Positions 23,601 to 34,596 are shown, counted from the first letter of the stretch. The stretch is DNA of 64,000 bases from Rosa chinensis (GCF_002994745.2 NC_037094.1:14197001-14261000), one strand, 5' to 3'. The notes: generated by a model not told the origin, from the letters alone. Translations and numbers: made by a program.

Positions 23601-25412
23601 GGATAATCTATGGGCAGTTTTGGAGTGTGTTGGATGTTTTCAAGGCCATGATCTTAATGGAGGACCTTGGTCCTTATTCTTTGAAGTGGTTGTTGTGTGA
23701 CGCATTGCTCTTTGGACACTATACATTTCTCAATGGAGTTGATCTTTCATGAGCACCTAGAGCTAGCTTGGAGCATACGTTAAGGAAGTCAAGGTCGTGT
23801 GCCTTGAGGTTGGTGCCTCATATTTGTCTTCTCCGAAGGTCGTGAGCAATGGAGGGTCAACAAAGGGGGTTTTCGCATCTCTTCTCCGCATTTAGATTTC
23901 CATTTTCGTAGTTAAATTTTGTGCCTTCGCCCGGAATTCACTCTCATGCCTAAGTCCAACATGGATTTAGCTTTTAAGCTCACTTTACAACATTGAGGAC
24001 AATGTTGGTTTTAAGTGTGGGGGTGAGGGCTCGGGCGCCTATGAAAAAAAAAAATTAAATTAAATTTAGATTAGTTTTATGTAATTATATTTTAGTGGTT
24101 AATACCTTTTCCAACCCCAATGACGAGCCATGGACTTAACTTGTTGTGATTGTGAATAGACTAAGCATGATCTAGGACTTTGAATTTGTTTTGTGATTAA
24201 GTGTATATGTGATCTATGCTTGACTATATGTGTGCACATAGCCTAAGGTTAGGTTGGTTCATCATAATTAGAGAAGCATATAGATGATTCGATTAACTTG
24301 CATGCCCTTATTTGTGAGTTTTTGTGCCTATATCTATAGTGTATGCATCGTTCATTCACTTATTCTTTCATGTGTGTACAATTTCATGACAATGCATATC
24401 TAGAAGCATGTGCCCAAAGATACTTACCACTAGATTGCCACTTTGAGCCTATGTTTATATTTAAGCCTTTTTGTTCATTACCACCACAAATCCCAACCTA
24501 GCCTAAACACTTTTATCCTACCATTCCGTGGTAGTTGGTGAAGCGATTTGAGAGAATGACTTTATGTTTGAGTGCTTCAAAAGAAAAGAAAAGTCAAAAG
24601 TGTGAGGTTACAAAAGAATAAGTGTGGGGGTGAGTGATTTGTATAGAAAAGAAAGTTTTCAAAAAAAAAAAAAAAAGAAGTAGTTGTGAAAATAAAAAGA
24701 AGTTGAAAAAAAAAAAAAAGGAGAAAGAAAGAAAAAAGAAAAGAAAAGTGTAAAAAAAAAAATAGATAGTATTATTTTTGTTTATAGAATAGTGTAGTGT
24801 GGGTTGTACATTGAGTTTAGAGTAAGTGAGTTAGCATTCGAAAGCAAAAGTCATATATCTCTACAAGAGAGAGTTGCTTCACCGATTTTCATAGACTTTT
24901 GTCTTTCCCTATCCTTTATTTCTTATTGCCACTTGCCCTTAGCCCCATTACAACCAAATAAAAGACCTCTTAATCTTGAATGTTGTGGGTTACCTAGCGG
25001 AGATGAGATCGAAGAGCAAGCATATGGCGACGCGTGTTGTGAAATTGCTTTTGAGTGAAATACATATAGCCCCTAAACACTTGAGCGGTAATATTTAGTG
25101 AACCTATGTGAGTTTTGTGGGTTATATCGGGTCTTCTATGTGTCTATTTGATTATGGTGGATTGATGTGACACATGGTTTACACATGCATGTACTTGAGC
25201 ATTTCTTACATGTGCATCTTAATTGCCTTACAAATTTATAATTTCTATGTCATGCTTTGTCAACTTCATGGTCATATACATAATTAGTTCTCCGAGGGTT
25301 ATGGTTGGAAAGGCTAATACCGCATTTTCTTTATGTTTAAGCATAAATGTTTGTGAGTTATTAGATTTTTGGATTATATTTCATTTAATTTGCTTGAGGA
25401 CAAGCAAAGTTC
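23601..25412 (+). other. Non-coding 3' internal region of the Athila-like element
   Basis: There is no convincing frame. A-rich tracts lie at 24041-24052 and 24661-24760. Two extra copies of the purine-tract motif aagtgtgggggtg lie at 24013-24025 and about 24620-24632. The rest resembles the long 3' leader of Athila-type elements. Confidence 0.6.
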
Positions 25413-25425
25413 AAGTGTGGGGGTG
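25413..25425 (+). other. Polypurine tract of the Athila-like element
   Basis: The motif aagtgtgggggtg directly precedes the TG of the 3' LTR at 25426, the expected place for plus-strand priming. Two further copies lie upstream. Confidence 0.75.
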
Positions 25426-27229
25426 TGATTATACGCATTTATATGCGTGTAATTATATCTAAAATACTATAAATAAGCAAATCCTCATGTCAATTAATAT
25501 GTAATTAATCCATTTTTATTTACTGTGTAGAAAATAAGCGGAATTGCGGAAACGAGAGAGAATTGTGCGAAATTGGAGCAAATTGGAGTTTCCGACAAAA
25601 GGACGAAATTGTCAATACGGGTCAACTGTGGTCAACGCCATTAAGGGAGCGGAATTCAATTACCTCTGGTAGTATTTGCGGAAGTGCATTGAGAAGAGAG
25701 AAGAGAGAAGAAGAAGAAGAAGAAGAAGAAGAAAAAAAAAAAGGAAGAGTGAAAGCAAAACAAAATAAAAGAGAAAAGGAAAAAAAAAAAAATATCTGCA
25801 CTATGCTGACGTCATGATGACGTCAGCACACCATTCCCTTTCCCTTCCTCACCCGTGCAGCATTTCCTTTTTTTTTTTTTTTTTTTTTTTTTCTTTTTTC
25901 CCTCTCTTCCTCTCATTGTTGGCCAGCTAGCCCTCTCTCTCTCTCTCTTCTTCCTCTCACGCCCAGACCACATATATATATAGATAATACCCTTTTTTTT
26001 ACCAACAGTGCCGCAACCTTGGAGGAGGGCTGCTGCCGCCCTCTCTCTTCTCTCTCTCCTCCATTTTTATCATCTTTCTTCCCATTTCTCTCACCCACTC
26101 TCCCATTTCACTCACTCTTCCACATTAAATTATTGGGCTATTCTCAAATTTCATCAAGGAATATCATCAAGACCTTAATTTCATCTTGGGTAGTTAGGAG
26201 GATTCAAGCTAGCTTAGTTTTCTTTGCTTTCTAGCATTGTTGAAATTAAGCAAAGCTTATCCTCTCTCTTCTCATCTATTTTAATTGTACATGGTTTTGA
26301 TGTTAAATCTTGTTTTAATTATGAGTGAGTAGTTTAATTTTGGGAGTTAGGGTTGTGTAGCCCTAACTCATATTGTATAAATATTGATGCTTTAATTTTA
26401 ATAAATGCAATTTTCATTGTGTATGCTTTAAATCCGAATTTATTAGTCCTTAGAAGCATGTTTCTAGGCTTTGTCACCGTTTGAAATTATGTTGTGGGCA
26501 ATTGTGATGAATAGATTGATAAATTGACAACTTATTGGTCTTGTGGCATCTAGGATTTAAGTGTGGTAATCATTAGCTAGCTTAATTGTAGCTAAGCTTG
26601 CTTGGGTCTCTATTATCTTGCACTCTAGGCCTCTAATTTTAGATATTGCGGCCTTAACCGGCGTAATGCCTAAGTTAGAGAGTTGATTGTGGCCCTAACC
26701 GGCATAGTCAATACACTGAAAGGATAATTGGTTTAGTAGCCTTAACCGGTACTAGATACGGGACTTAACACATATAGGAAATGCATGCATTTATGAAATT
26801 GACATCGATATTTGCAAGAGAGTTAGTGTGAATCACCCGACACTCCCATATTCCCATTAATTTGAAAATCCAAATTTAATTTTCTAGTTCGTTAATTAGT
26901 TGTTTAGTTTACTTTTCGGTTGCGTTTAGTTTAGTTAATCCACAATTCAAAACTTCATACAATTTCGACTCATTTGTTTATATCCACCGCTAGGCTCTTA
27001 GTTTTGATTAGGCTTTGGTGAAAACCAAAGCCGAGCATTGCTAAGGCTTGGTGCCTTAGAATAGCCTTTTTATTCACTTTATTTTTATTTTGTTTGCTTA
27101 GTGACTTTAGTTCCGACCACCCAAGGATTGTGGGTTAGCCACTAATCCCCGTGGTACGGTAACTTTGGGCATTATACTTCCCTATCTTGACAATGATACG
27201 TACGCTTGCGTAAATGTGAATCAAGTCAG
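25426..27229 (+). repeat. 3' LTR of the Athila-like element (1804 bp)
   Basis: It runs from TGATTATACGC to AATCAAGTCA. The core 26330-26880 is almost identical to 20390-20930 of the 5' LTR. The U3 interior (25660-26200) holds GAA repeats, poly(T) (25867-25893), CT tracts and a TGACGTCA pair that the 5' LTR lacks. The U5 end (26890-27190) also differs. A TATA-like run is at 25970-25983. Confidence 0.88.
25805..25827. promoter_or_regulatory. Twin TGACGTCA palindrome in 3' LTR U3
   Basis: The arms GCTGACGTCAT and ATGACGTCAGC around a single G form a near-perfect 23-bp palindrome with two TGACGTCA sites (25807-25814 and 25818-25825). TGACGTCA is the classic TGA/CREB-type bZIP site. It lies about 145 bp upstream of the TATA-like run. 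The regulatory role is inferred. Confidence 0.6.
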
Positions 27230-27811
27230 CCTGGCATTGTTATTCAAGAGAATCTTGTTTTGTCTCTCAGCCACTTGCAGTAGGCTTATCAACTTATTGA
27301 AGGTTGTGATTCTTTTGTTGTCATAATCCAACTGATACTGGTTCGCTAGTATAAAAGCTGAATTAGGAAAGATGGTAAGAGTCTTGTAGATCATATCATC
27401 TTCTGTGATTTCCCTTCCACAGAAATTGAGACGTGCCTTTAAGCGCAACATGTCCTTGTTGAAGTCATTGACCTTTTTATAGTCAAGCAAGCGGATTCCA
27501 TTCCACTGAACAGCCAGTCCTGGGAGCAAAGTATCGTGAATGTTCCCAAAACGTCCTTTAAGGGCATCCCACAGTGCTTTGGGTGTCTTCAACTGAAGGT
27601 ACTCCCAGCGTAGGCTAGGATCAATATGTCGCCTCAGAAAAATTAAGCCATCTGCTTTCACCTTATTAGATAGTTCATCATCTTTAGGATCAGTAATGGT
27701 GGCAGTGTAGTCTTTTGCCACAAAGGCAGTTTCCATATCGGAAACCCAACGATGGTACTCAAGTCCTTCTGAGTCCAAGATGTCAAACTCAGGTCGAGTT
27801 GGATCAGCCAT
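27230..27811 (-). pseudogene. gag: Copia gag N-terminal part (UBN2-type)
   Basis: From the ATG at 27811 the minus strand encodes about 193 residues in one clean frame: MADPTRPEFDILDSEGLEYHRWVSDMETAF, then KALWDALKGRFGN. This is the gag_UBN2 type found in copia elements, which forms the particle core. It is cut after residue 193 by the Athila-like element at 27229, whose GCCTG duplication lies at 27230-27234. The frame shows few lesions compared with pol. It resumes at 19329 on the minus strand. Confidence 0.88.
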
Positions 27812-28490
27812 CTACATAAAACAAGAGAGAAGATATAAATTACGCAGTCATAAAGACATCCACGTAAATTATTTTCCAAACATATGAATTAGATTTCAAG
27901 ACCAAGATTCGTAATGGTCACATTTTTTTTTTTCAATGCTATGTGAAAATACTTTATCACAGTAAGTGAGTGTATAATGCGCATGAATTTTCATTATCAT
28001 GGTCAAACAGTATTGATATGTTGCATTAAAAATAATCATAGTACATTTAAATATATCTTATAAAAATAAGCTACATGGCATGCTCAAATTTCACAAATAT
28101 ACAACAAATTATATACTACACATAATAATAGCAATAATATATCATGCGTAAAATAAAATATAAATAATAGCATAATATAAATGCATGCTTAGGAATAATT
28201 ATATAAGAGTAAATAAAATTCACAAAACATGCTCACAATTGCATAATAAAAACATAAGCAATAAAATATAAAGCATATGCTTAAACATAATTATAAATCA
28301 TGCTTAAATATAATGATATAAAATATAAATAATAAGGCATGCTTAAAACAATCAAAATTATCTAATTAAACATACTTAATAACAAAATATAATAAAAGCA
28401 TAAACAATAAAGTATAAAGCATGCTTTGTTAAAATCATAAAATAAAATAAAGAAAACATACTTGATTTCGATAAAACAATTCTAGTACAC
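27812..28490 (-). repeat. AT-rich leader of the copia element with recurring GCATGC motif
   Basis: This is non-coding. The palindrome gcatgc or close variants (catgct, catatgctt, catact) recurs roughly every 30-60 bp between about 28077 and 28460, usually followed by taa. This suggests a degenerate tandem array. No gene is seen. Confidence 0.55.
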
Positions 28491-29568
28491 GCGCGTGTTG
28501 ATGCAAGCGTGCGTAGCGATGTTTTTGGACTTGAGAAAAACTGGACCGCTTCCTCTTTTTCAGTAATGGGCCTTGTTTTTTTTTTTTTTTTTTTCTGGAC
28601 TGCAAGCCTACTATTTTTTTTGTCTGGGCCGCAGGGCCTCTCTTTTTTCTTTTTTTTTTTTTTTTTTTTTTTGTTTCTGGGCCTGCTGCCTTTTTTTTTT
28701 AACAATTGGGCCAGCTCTTTTCTTTGGGCCGGGTCAGCTGTTTTATGGGCCGGGTCAACCCGCCTCTTTTTTTTTTTTTCCACTTCTTTTTCCTCTTTTT
28801 TTTTTTTTTTTTTCTTCTTCCTCCTTTTTTCTCTTTCTTTTTCTGCGTCTTCTTCTTCTTCTGGGTTTCTGCCCTTCTTCTGGGCCGGAGCCGGATGCCG
28901 CAGGTGGGAGGCCTCACGTAAGTCTGAGGCTGTGAGGATGTGGGGCTGAGGCTCACTGGGCAGAGGCTGTTGGAGGCTGGAGCGCGCGGGTATGGGCTGC
29001 TGGAGGAAGACGAAGATGGTCTGGAAGGAATCGTGCCAGAATCGGGCTGGAGGAGTGCCTGATTGTGCAGGAATTGAACCTTGTTAGAGCAAGGTGCCGG
29101 AATTGAGCCTCGTTGGAGCTGGGTCGGGTCTTTGTTTAAGATTACTTTTAGAGTGGGTGTCCAAAGGGGATGCTTGGGGCGGACGAAAGCGGTCTGGGCG
29201 AGCTGTGTCTGTGAGGCCAGTCTGTTGCAGGCTCTGGGCGAGGTTGTGTGCAGCAGTGCACATCAGAGGAGCCGCGATGGAATGGGCGGGGCTGCAGCGA
29301 GGTGTTAGGCTGGAAGGCACGGCCTAGTGGGCTTGGTGTGTTAGGCAGGGGGCCCCGGTAAGGGGAAGAAGGTGAGGCTCCAGTGTGGGCTGGCGATCCC
29401 CGATTTGGACCGAATTTTTTTTTATTGAGAATGGAGGCAGAGAAGAAAAGGAATGAGAATTTTTTTTTTCGTCTTCTAGGGTTTGGGTGTTTTTTTTTTT
29501 GACGGAAGAAGAAAGAAATTGGAAAATTGTTTTTTTCTTGGCTATTGGCTCTGAGCGTGCTGATAACG
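28491..29568 (-). other. GC-rich leader of the copia element with poly(T) tracts
   Basis: On the + strand this region alternates long T runs (for example 28567-28584, 28649-28672, 28798-28813) with ggcc-rich text. On the minus strand it is purine-rich. Several open frames on both strands exist only because T/A runs contain no stops, and none is a credible gene. The primer-binding site should lie just inside the 5' LTR at about 29553-29568. The minus-strand motif ttatcagcacgctc there is of a type used by copia elements. Confidence 0.55.
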
Positions 29569-30147
29569 TGGAAAAGTAAAAATGTATTGAGATTGGTCTA
29601 CTCATTTCATTCATAACCCCTTTAGACCATCTCCAATGGATATGTCAAATCCACGTGGTGGTCTCTACTGGTAACAAAAGACATAACAAATTACTTCAAC
29701 CCATATGTCTTATCCTACATGTAAATGACCTATGCACTTGGGCTGTCAAATTTGACATAGGCAAAGAAATTGTCATTTTATTATTTTATTGTTTCTCTCT
29801 CCTTCTCCCTCTCTCCCTCTCTTCTTCTCTTCACTCTCTTTCTTCCAGATAAAATATTTGTAGATAAAATAAGTTTAAAAAGAAATAAAATATTAATATT
29901 ATTTGACATATCTATTGGAGAAGAAGTTGAACAAAAATGACATTGCCACATAATCCTTCAAATTCAATTTTGACACACTTTAATTGACTATACCATTGGA
30001 GATGCTCTTATATAGGGATAGGATTACAACGGAAATATCAATTACATTGATGATACTAAATGCTGATTGAGTTGTGATTTGTTATTACTTGATTCCCTTT
30101 TCGTCTATTTCTTTGACAAAGGCACATAATGTGCTTTTCCTTTAACA
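29569..30147 (-). repeat. 5' LTR of the copia element, carrying a MITE
   Basis: With the MITE (29625-30007) and one TTA removed, the LTR is 193 bp and aligns with 12746-12938 from TGTTAAAGGAAAAGCACA to CTTTTCCA. The differences are scattered substitutions, so the pair is old but easily aligned. Confidence 0.9.
29625..30007. mobile_element. Harbinger-type MITE (383 bp)
   Basis: The terminal inverted repeats are GACCATCTCCAATGG and CCATTGGAGATGCTC, flanked by TTA (29622-29624 and 30008-30010). The sister LTR at 12746-12938 shows the empty site cctttatatag. TTA duplication and this TIR are typical of PIF/Harbinger MITEs. The interior is AT-rich with a CT run and no transposase. Confidence 0.93.
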
Positions 30148-30267
30148 CCATTCATTTTTTTATATTTTTTTTTATATTAAGTTAAGTGACTTAAGTTAAT
30201 CGTCGGGCCCAATTCGAACCTTTGCTTCCATTCAGTTTTTTTTTCCTTTTCAATCACTTATGTTACG
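30148..30267. other. Flank between copia and LINE
   Basis: This contains the second copy of a unit of about 80 bp, the first copy being at 12668-12745. Both share agttaagtgacttaagt and a gaacctt phrase. No gene is seen. Confidence 0.55.
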
Positions 30268-33200
30268 GGGCTTAAAGGGATAAGTTCTCTAAATCATCCC
30301 GATTTAATTTTTTTGAGTGAAACAAGATGTACAGCAGCGGAGATGGTTGGAGTTAGGGTGCAATTAGGTTGGCAGAATGCAATTACAGTGGATTGTAAGT
30401 TTGTGAAAAATAAGAAGGGTAAAGGTGTTAGTAGAGCGGGGGGTCTCTGTCTGTTATGGAACAACAATACAAAGGTCGAGCTTCAATCTATGTCTGATAG
30501 TCATATTGATGTGGTTATTGGGGAGGTTGACGATTCAAAGCGGTGGAGGTTCACAGGGCTTTATGGGCAGCCTAAAGTGGAGAACCGGTATAAGACTTGG
30601 TTATTGCTACGGCAACTTAGTCTAATGGGTAATTTACCGTGGGTTATGGGAGGAGATTATAATGAGATTTCTTCGGCCTCAGACAAAGTTGGGGGGCTGT
30701 GAGAAGTTTAAGACAAATGGCGGGTCTTCAAGAGGCACTACAGTTTTGCGAACTCGGGGAGTTTAAATTTGAAGGGCCTCGGTTTACTTGGAGGGGTAAG
30801 AGAGGGGGTGAAGAAGTCAAAATTCGGCTGGACAAGTTTACAAGAACGACGAGTTGGGAGAACATGTATCCGGCCTCTGTTGTACATCATTTACACCCTT
30901 CAAAATCAGACCATGTTCCCATTCTTTTGGAAGTTAGAGAGCAGCCACGTTGCAAAAAGAAAAGGAAAAAAAAGAGATTCAAGTTTGAGGAATTTTGGTT
31001 GCATGAGGAGATGTGCAAAGAGATGGTGAAGTTAGGGTGGGAAGGAGTGTCTGGTAATGATCCTTTTATTAAATTGTGGAACAGGATTCAAAACACTAGA
31101 AAAGTCCTAGAAGAATGGAGCTCTGACCGGTTTGGGTCTTTGATGAAGGAAATAGAAAAAACTCGTGCACAGTTGGCAGTGTTTTTCGATAATTCTCTCT
31201 CTGCTCCCCTAGATGATGATCGAATACAACTAGAGTCAAAATTGAATGAGTTACTTCGGCAAGAGCAAAAATTTTCTGGTTATCAGACGGTGATTTGAAC
31301 ACTCGCTTCTTCCATCAACGAGTGCGTAACAGAAGGAAGAAAAATTATATTTCAGGGCTTTTCAGCGAATCAGAAACCTGGTGCACAGAGGATAAAGACT
31401 TGGAGGTAATTGTTCTTAATTATTTTCAAAAGATATTTTCATCTTCTAATCCTGCTGGCTTCCAGAACATTCTAGAAGCAATGCCGCATGTTATATCAGA
31501 AGGTGAGAATGAAGTGTTGACGAGGGGAGTGGAAGCTGATGAGATTTACAGGGCTATTCAGGCTATGCATCCATCGAAGGCACCTGGCTCCGACGGATTC
31601 TCTCCTTGTTTTTATCAAGCTTATTGGGATCTAGTCGGTGGAGACGTAGTAGAGGCAGTAAGTTCTTTTATTGGGTCAGAGGAGAAGCTGAAGGCAATTA
31701 ATAATACGTTGGTGACTCTTATACTGAAAGTTAAAATCCCGAAGCATATGAGTGAGTTGAGGCCTATTAGCCTTTGTAATGTGATTTACAAAATTGGGTC
31801 AAAAGTTCTTGCCAACCGATTGAAGCCATTGCTTAACTCGATAATCTCTCCGTTTCAAAGTGCTTTCATCCCCGGAAGGTTGATTTCGGACAATTCATTA
31901 GTGGCTTTTGAAGTGTCTCATTGTTTGAAAAGGCGTAGAAGTGGAAAGAAGGGGTATTGTGCTCTCAAGTTGGATATGAGTAAGGCCTATGACCGTGTCG
32001 AGTGGTCTTTTTTGGAAGCAGTTATGACTAGAATGGGGTTCAGTAATGTATGGGTGAGATGGATTATGGGTTGTGTACGTACGGTCTCATATTCTTTTAT
32101 TGTTAATGGGGAGCCCCGAGGTCGAATTTGTCCATCTAGAGGGCTGAGGCAAGGGGATGCTATTTCACCCTATCTTTTTCTCTTGTGCGCAGAGGCATTA
32201 TCCAGGTTAATTATCCATGCTGAGCACGTTGACAGGTTACATGGGGTGGAGATTTGCAGGGGAGCCCCAAGTATTTCTCATTTATTCTTTGCAGATGATT
32301 CCTTTATTTTCTTTAAGGCTGAATTTGCAGAGTGTGGGGCTCTAAAAGATATTTTACAAGTGTATGAGAATGCTTCAGGGCAGCAGGTCAATTATCAAAA
32401 AAGTTGCATCTCGTTTAGCAAAAATGTGGCGTTGCACATGCAGGAGGAGATAGCGGGAAACTTGGGGGTTAAAAGGGTTGATAAGCACGACAAATATTTG
32501 GGTCTGCCAGTTGAAGTTAGTACGTTACTCAAAGGAGGAGGCGTTTGCCTTCTTGAATGAAAAAGTTCGTGCTAGAACTCAAGGGTGGAGGGAGAAAACT
32601 CTTTCTATTGCCGGTAGGGAAGTTTTAATCAAAGCGGTTGCCCAAGCTATCCCTTCATATGTCATGAGTTGTTTTGAATTGCCGAAGCACATGTGTAATG
32701 AAATGCACCAATTAATGGCTCGTTTTTGGTGGGGTGGTTCGGAGGTGGATAGAAAAATTCATTGGCTTTCATGGGAGAAATTATGCCGCCCTAAGTTGGA
32801 GGGTGGTATGGGGTTTAGAGATATGCATTGTTTCAATTTAGCCCGGTTGGCTAAGCAGGGGTGGAGACTATTACAGAGGCCTGACTCTCTAGTTGCAAGG
32901 TTATTGAAGGTACGTGGAATATTTTCCTAATTGTACTTTCCTGAAGAAGGGTGCATCATTTACATGGAGGAGTATTATGGCTGGAAGAGAGGTGTTGCGT
33001 CAGGGCCTCAGGTATCAGGTGGGTGATGGCTCACATATCTCCCTCTGGCATGACCCCTGGTTGCTTCTTCCTTCATCCTTCAGATCGTTTTCGCCCATTA
33101 TGGAGGGAACTGATGATTGGATGGTAGCAGATCTCATTGATGAAGAGAATAGAGAATAGTTAGTTGGGTTGTTGAACGAACTATTTACTGAGGTGGAGGT

Positions 33201-34440
33201 GAGTATGATCGCATCCATTCCGTTGAGCCTTCGACAAGCAAGTGATCGTTTGACCTGGCATTTCGATTCTAAAGGGGTTTATAATGTTAAGAGTGGTTAT
33301 CACACTTGTTACAACTCTCAAAAAATGGTGCAGAAGGCCTCGACGTCTTCGGCAATCGCTGGGGGTCATCTAAGGTGGTACTGGACCAAAATTTGGTATG
33401 CCACTGTGCCTCCCAAGGTTAAGATTTTTATTTGGAGGCTTTTGCATGGTGCTATTCCCACCAGGTCAGCATTATCCCAACGTAAAGTACAATTGCATGA
33501 TCTTAATTGTGTTCTCTGCCAAAGCTCTATTGAAACAGTAAAGCATGTGTTTAAGGATTGTGATGCACTCCAATGTTTTTGGAGTTTTAGCCCATTAAAG
33601 CTTTGTGCTAAGACCCATGCTGCACCTAATATTAAAGAATGGATTCTTGATTTGCTGGATGTGTTGACTAGTGAACAGGTTGATTTGTTTTTTATGGCTC
33701 TTTGGGCCATCTGGACTGAGAGGAATAATCTAGTATGGAAGGGTGGAAGTTTTCAGCCTATACATATGATTCAATGGTGCATTAAGAGTTTGGAGGATTT
33801 TCAACAATATCATCCGAAAGCTACTCGGAAAAAGAAAAGGCCTATGACCAAATGGCAATGTCCACCTCAAGGGAGACTGAAGATAAATATTGATGGGGCT
33901 TTTAGAGCTGATTGTGGGATTGGAGGAATTGGGGTGGTCGTCAGAGATGAGTTGGGCACGGGTATTGCTGCTATTGCAAGGCCTTTTCTGCACGCACACT
34001 CAGCCATTAATATGGAAGCTGAGGCGTGCAGAGCTGGTCTTCTTCTTGGTATTCACCAAGGTTGGACGGAAATTGACATTGAGAGCGATTCTGCCCTTCT
34101 GATTGCTGCACTCAATTCTGAGGAGGAGAATTTCTCAGAGGTAAGTCGGGTTTTAGATGATTGCAAAGACTATCTCTCTGTTTTTCAACCAGTTAGAATC
34201 AGACATATTTTTCGTGAAGCAAATGGTGTTGCACATAGACTTGCACACCTTGCTAGTGTTTCTGGCTTAGATGATGTTTGGTTAGATGAGACTCCTGCTA
34301 TTATTCAGGATGTACTCTACGAGGATTATTGTAATTGTTTCTCTTTAGCACGGGGTTCAGGTTTTATGTCCCCCCCGTTGCAAAATTCTACTATTAATAT
34401 AATAAATGGAACCGGGCGTGGGGCTGAGCCTCCCAGCTAG
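30268..34440 (+). pseudogene. LINE ORF2 remnant: endonuclease, reverse transcriptase, RNase H
   Basis: The frame reads from LNHPDLIFLSETR (30289 on) in the endonuclease/exonuclease/phosphatase domain, with its MGGDYNEI and SKSDHVPILLEV motifs. RT follows at about 31560-32560 (KAPGSDGFSPCFYQ, LDMSKAYDRVEW, then the catalytic FADD near 32289). The zf-RVT region (WRLLHGAIPTRSAL, C..CQSS.ETVKHVFKDC) is near 33430-33560, and RNase H (NIDGAFRADCGIGG... AEACRAGL, IESDSALL) is near 33880-34260. Breaks: frameshifts near 30700, 31270, 32520 and 32910, plus one in-frame TAG at 33157-33159 where a Trp is likely. With so few lesions the element inserted fairly recently. Confidence 0.92.
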
Positions 34441-34479
34441 GCTGGGTTCCAAACCCCTTTTACAAAAAAAAAAAAAAAT
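30268..34479 (+). mobile_element. L1-type LINE, 5'-truncated
   Basis: The 5' truncation falls in the endonuclease domain. The element then has an almost complete ORF2 (endonuclease, RT, zinc region, RNase H), a short 3' UTR (34441-34464) and a poly(A) tail (34465-34478). Plant L1 elements of this RNase H-bearing type are usual in eudicots. I found no certain target duplication. It lies next to the copia element in the same intergenic block. Confidence 0.9.
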
Positions 34480-34557
34480 AGTCATATACTTTTTTATTAT
34501 TATTAATTTTATATTTATTTTTATTCAAAATATATGATTTTATACTGTCATTTGGTG

Positions 34558-34596
<39 letters not shown>

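Larger units (their letters stand above)
19330..27229 (+). mobile_element. Non-autonomous Athila-like LTR retrotransposon
   Basis: The structure is complete: 5' LTR (19330-21303), primer-binding site, internal region, purine tract and 3' LTR (25426-27229), with a perfect GCCTG duplication at 19325-19329 and 27230-27234. The primer-binding site tggcgccgttgccgggga is the type used by Athila elements. The internal region has one interrupted acidic frame (21518-22597), about 0.8 kb of degenerate repeats and a purine tract. It has no gag, protease, RT or integrase, so it must be moved in trans. It sits inside the minus-strand copia gag. The two LTRs differ strongly in U3 and in distal U5. Confidence 0.92.
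12746..30147 (-). mobile_element. Ty1-copia retrotransposon, decayed, with nested insertions
   Basis: The element reads on the minus strand: 5' LTR (29569-30147, including a MITE), leader (27812-29568), gag (27811-27230 and 19329-about 18900), then pol (about 16330-13290), purine tract and 3' LTR (12746-12938). The order gag, integrase, reverse transcriptase, RNase H identifies Ty1-copia. Three insertions interrupt it: a solo LTR (16665-18361), an Athila-like element (19330-27229) and a MITE (29625-30007). Without them and their duplications it is about 7.4 kb. The outer flanks CCTTT (12741-12745) and CCATT (30148-30152) may be a mutated target duplication. Many frameshifts show that it is inactive. 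Confidence 0.88.

Noticed and set aside
28376..28956. Long open frames rich in Lys or Phe on both strands
   Set aside because: They are translations of poly(A)/poly(T) tracts in the copia leader. They have no domain and are open on both strands at once.
30289..30330. TTG at 30313 as a start of a complete protein
   Set aside because: The frame continues upstream as NHPDLIFL, the interior of a LINE endonuclease, so this is a 5' truncation and not a start.
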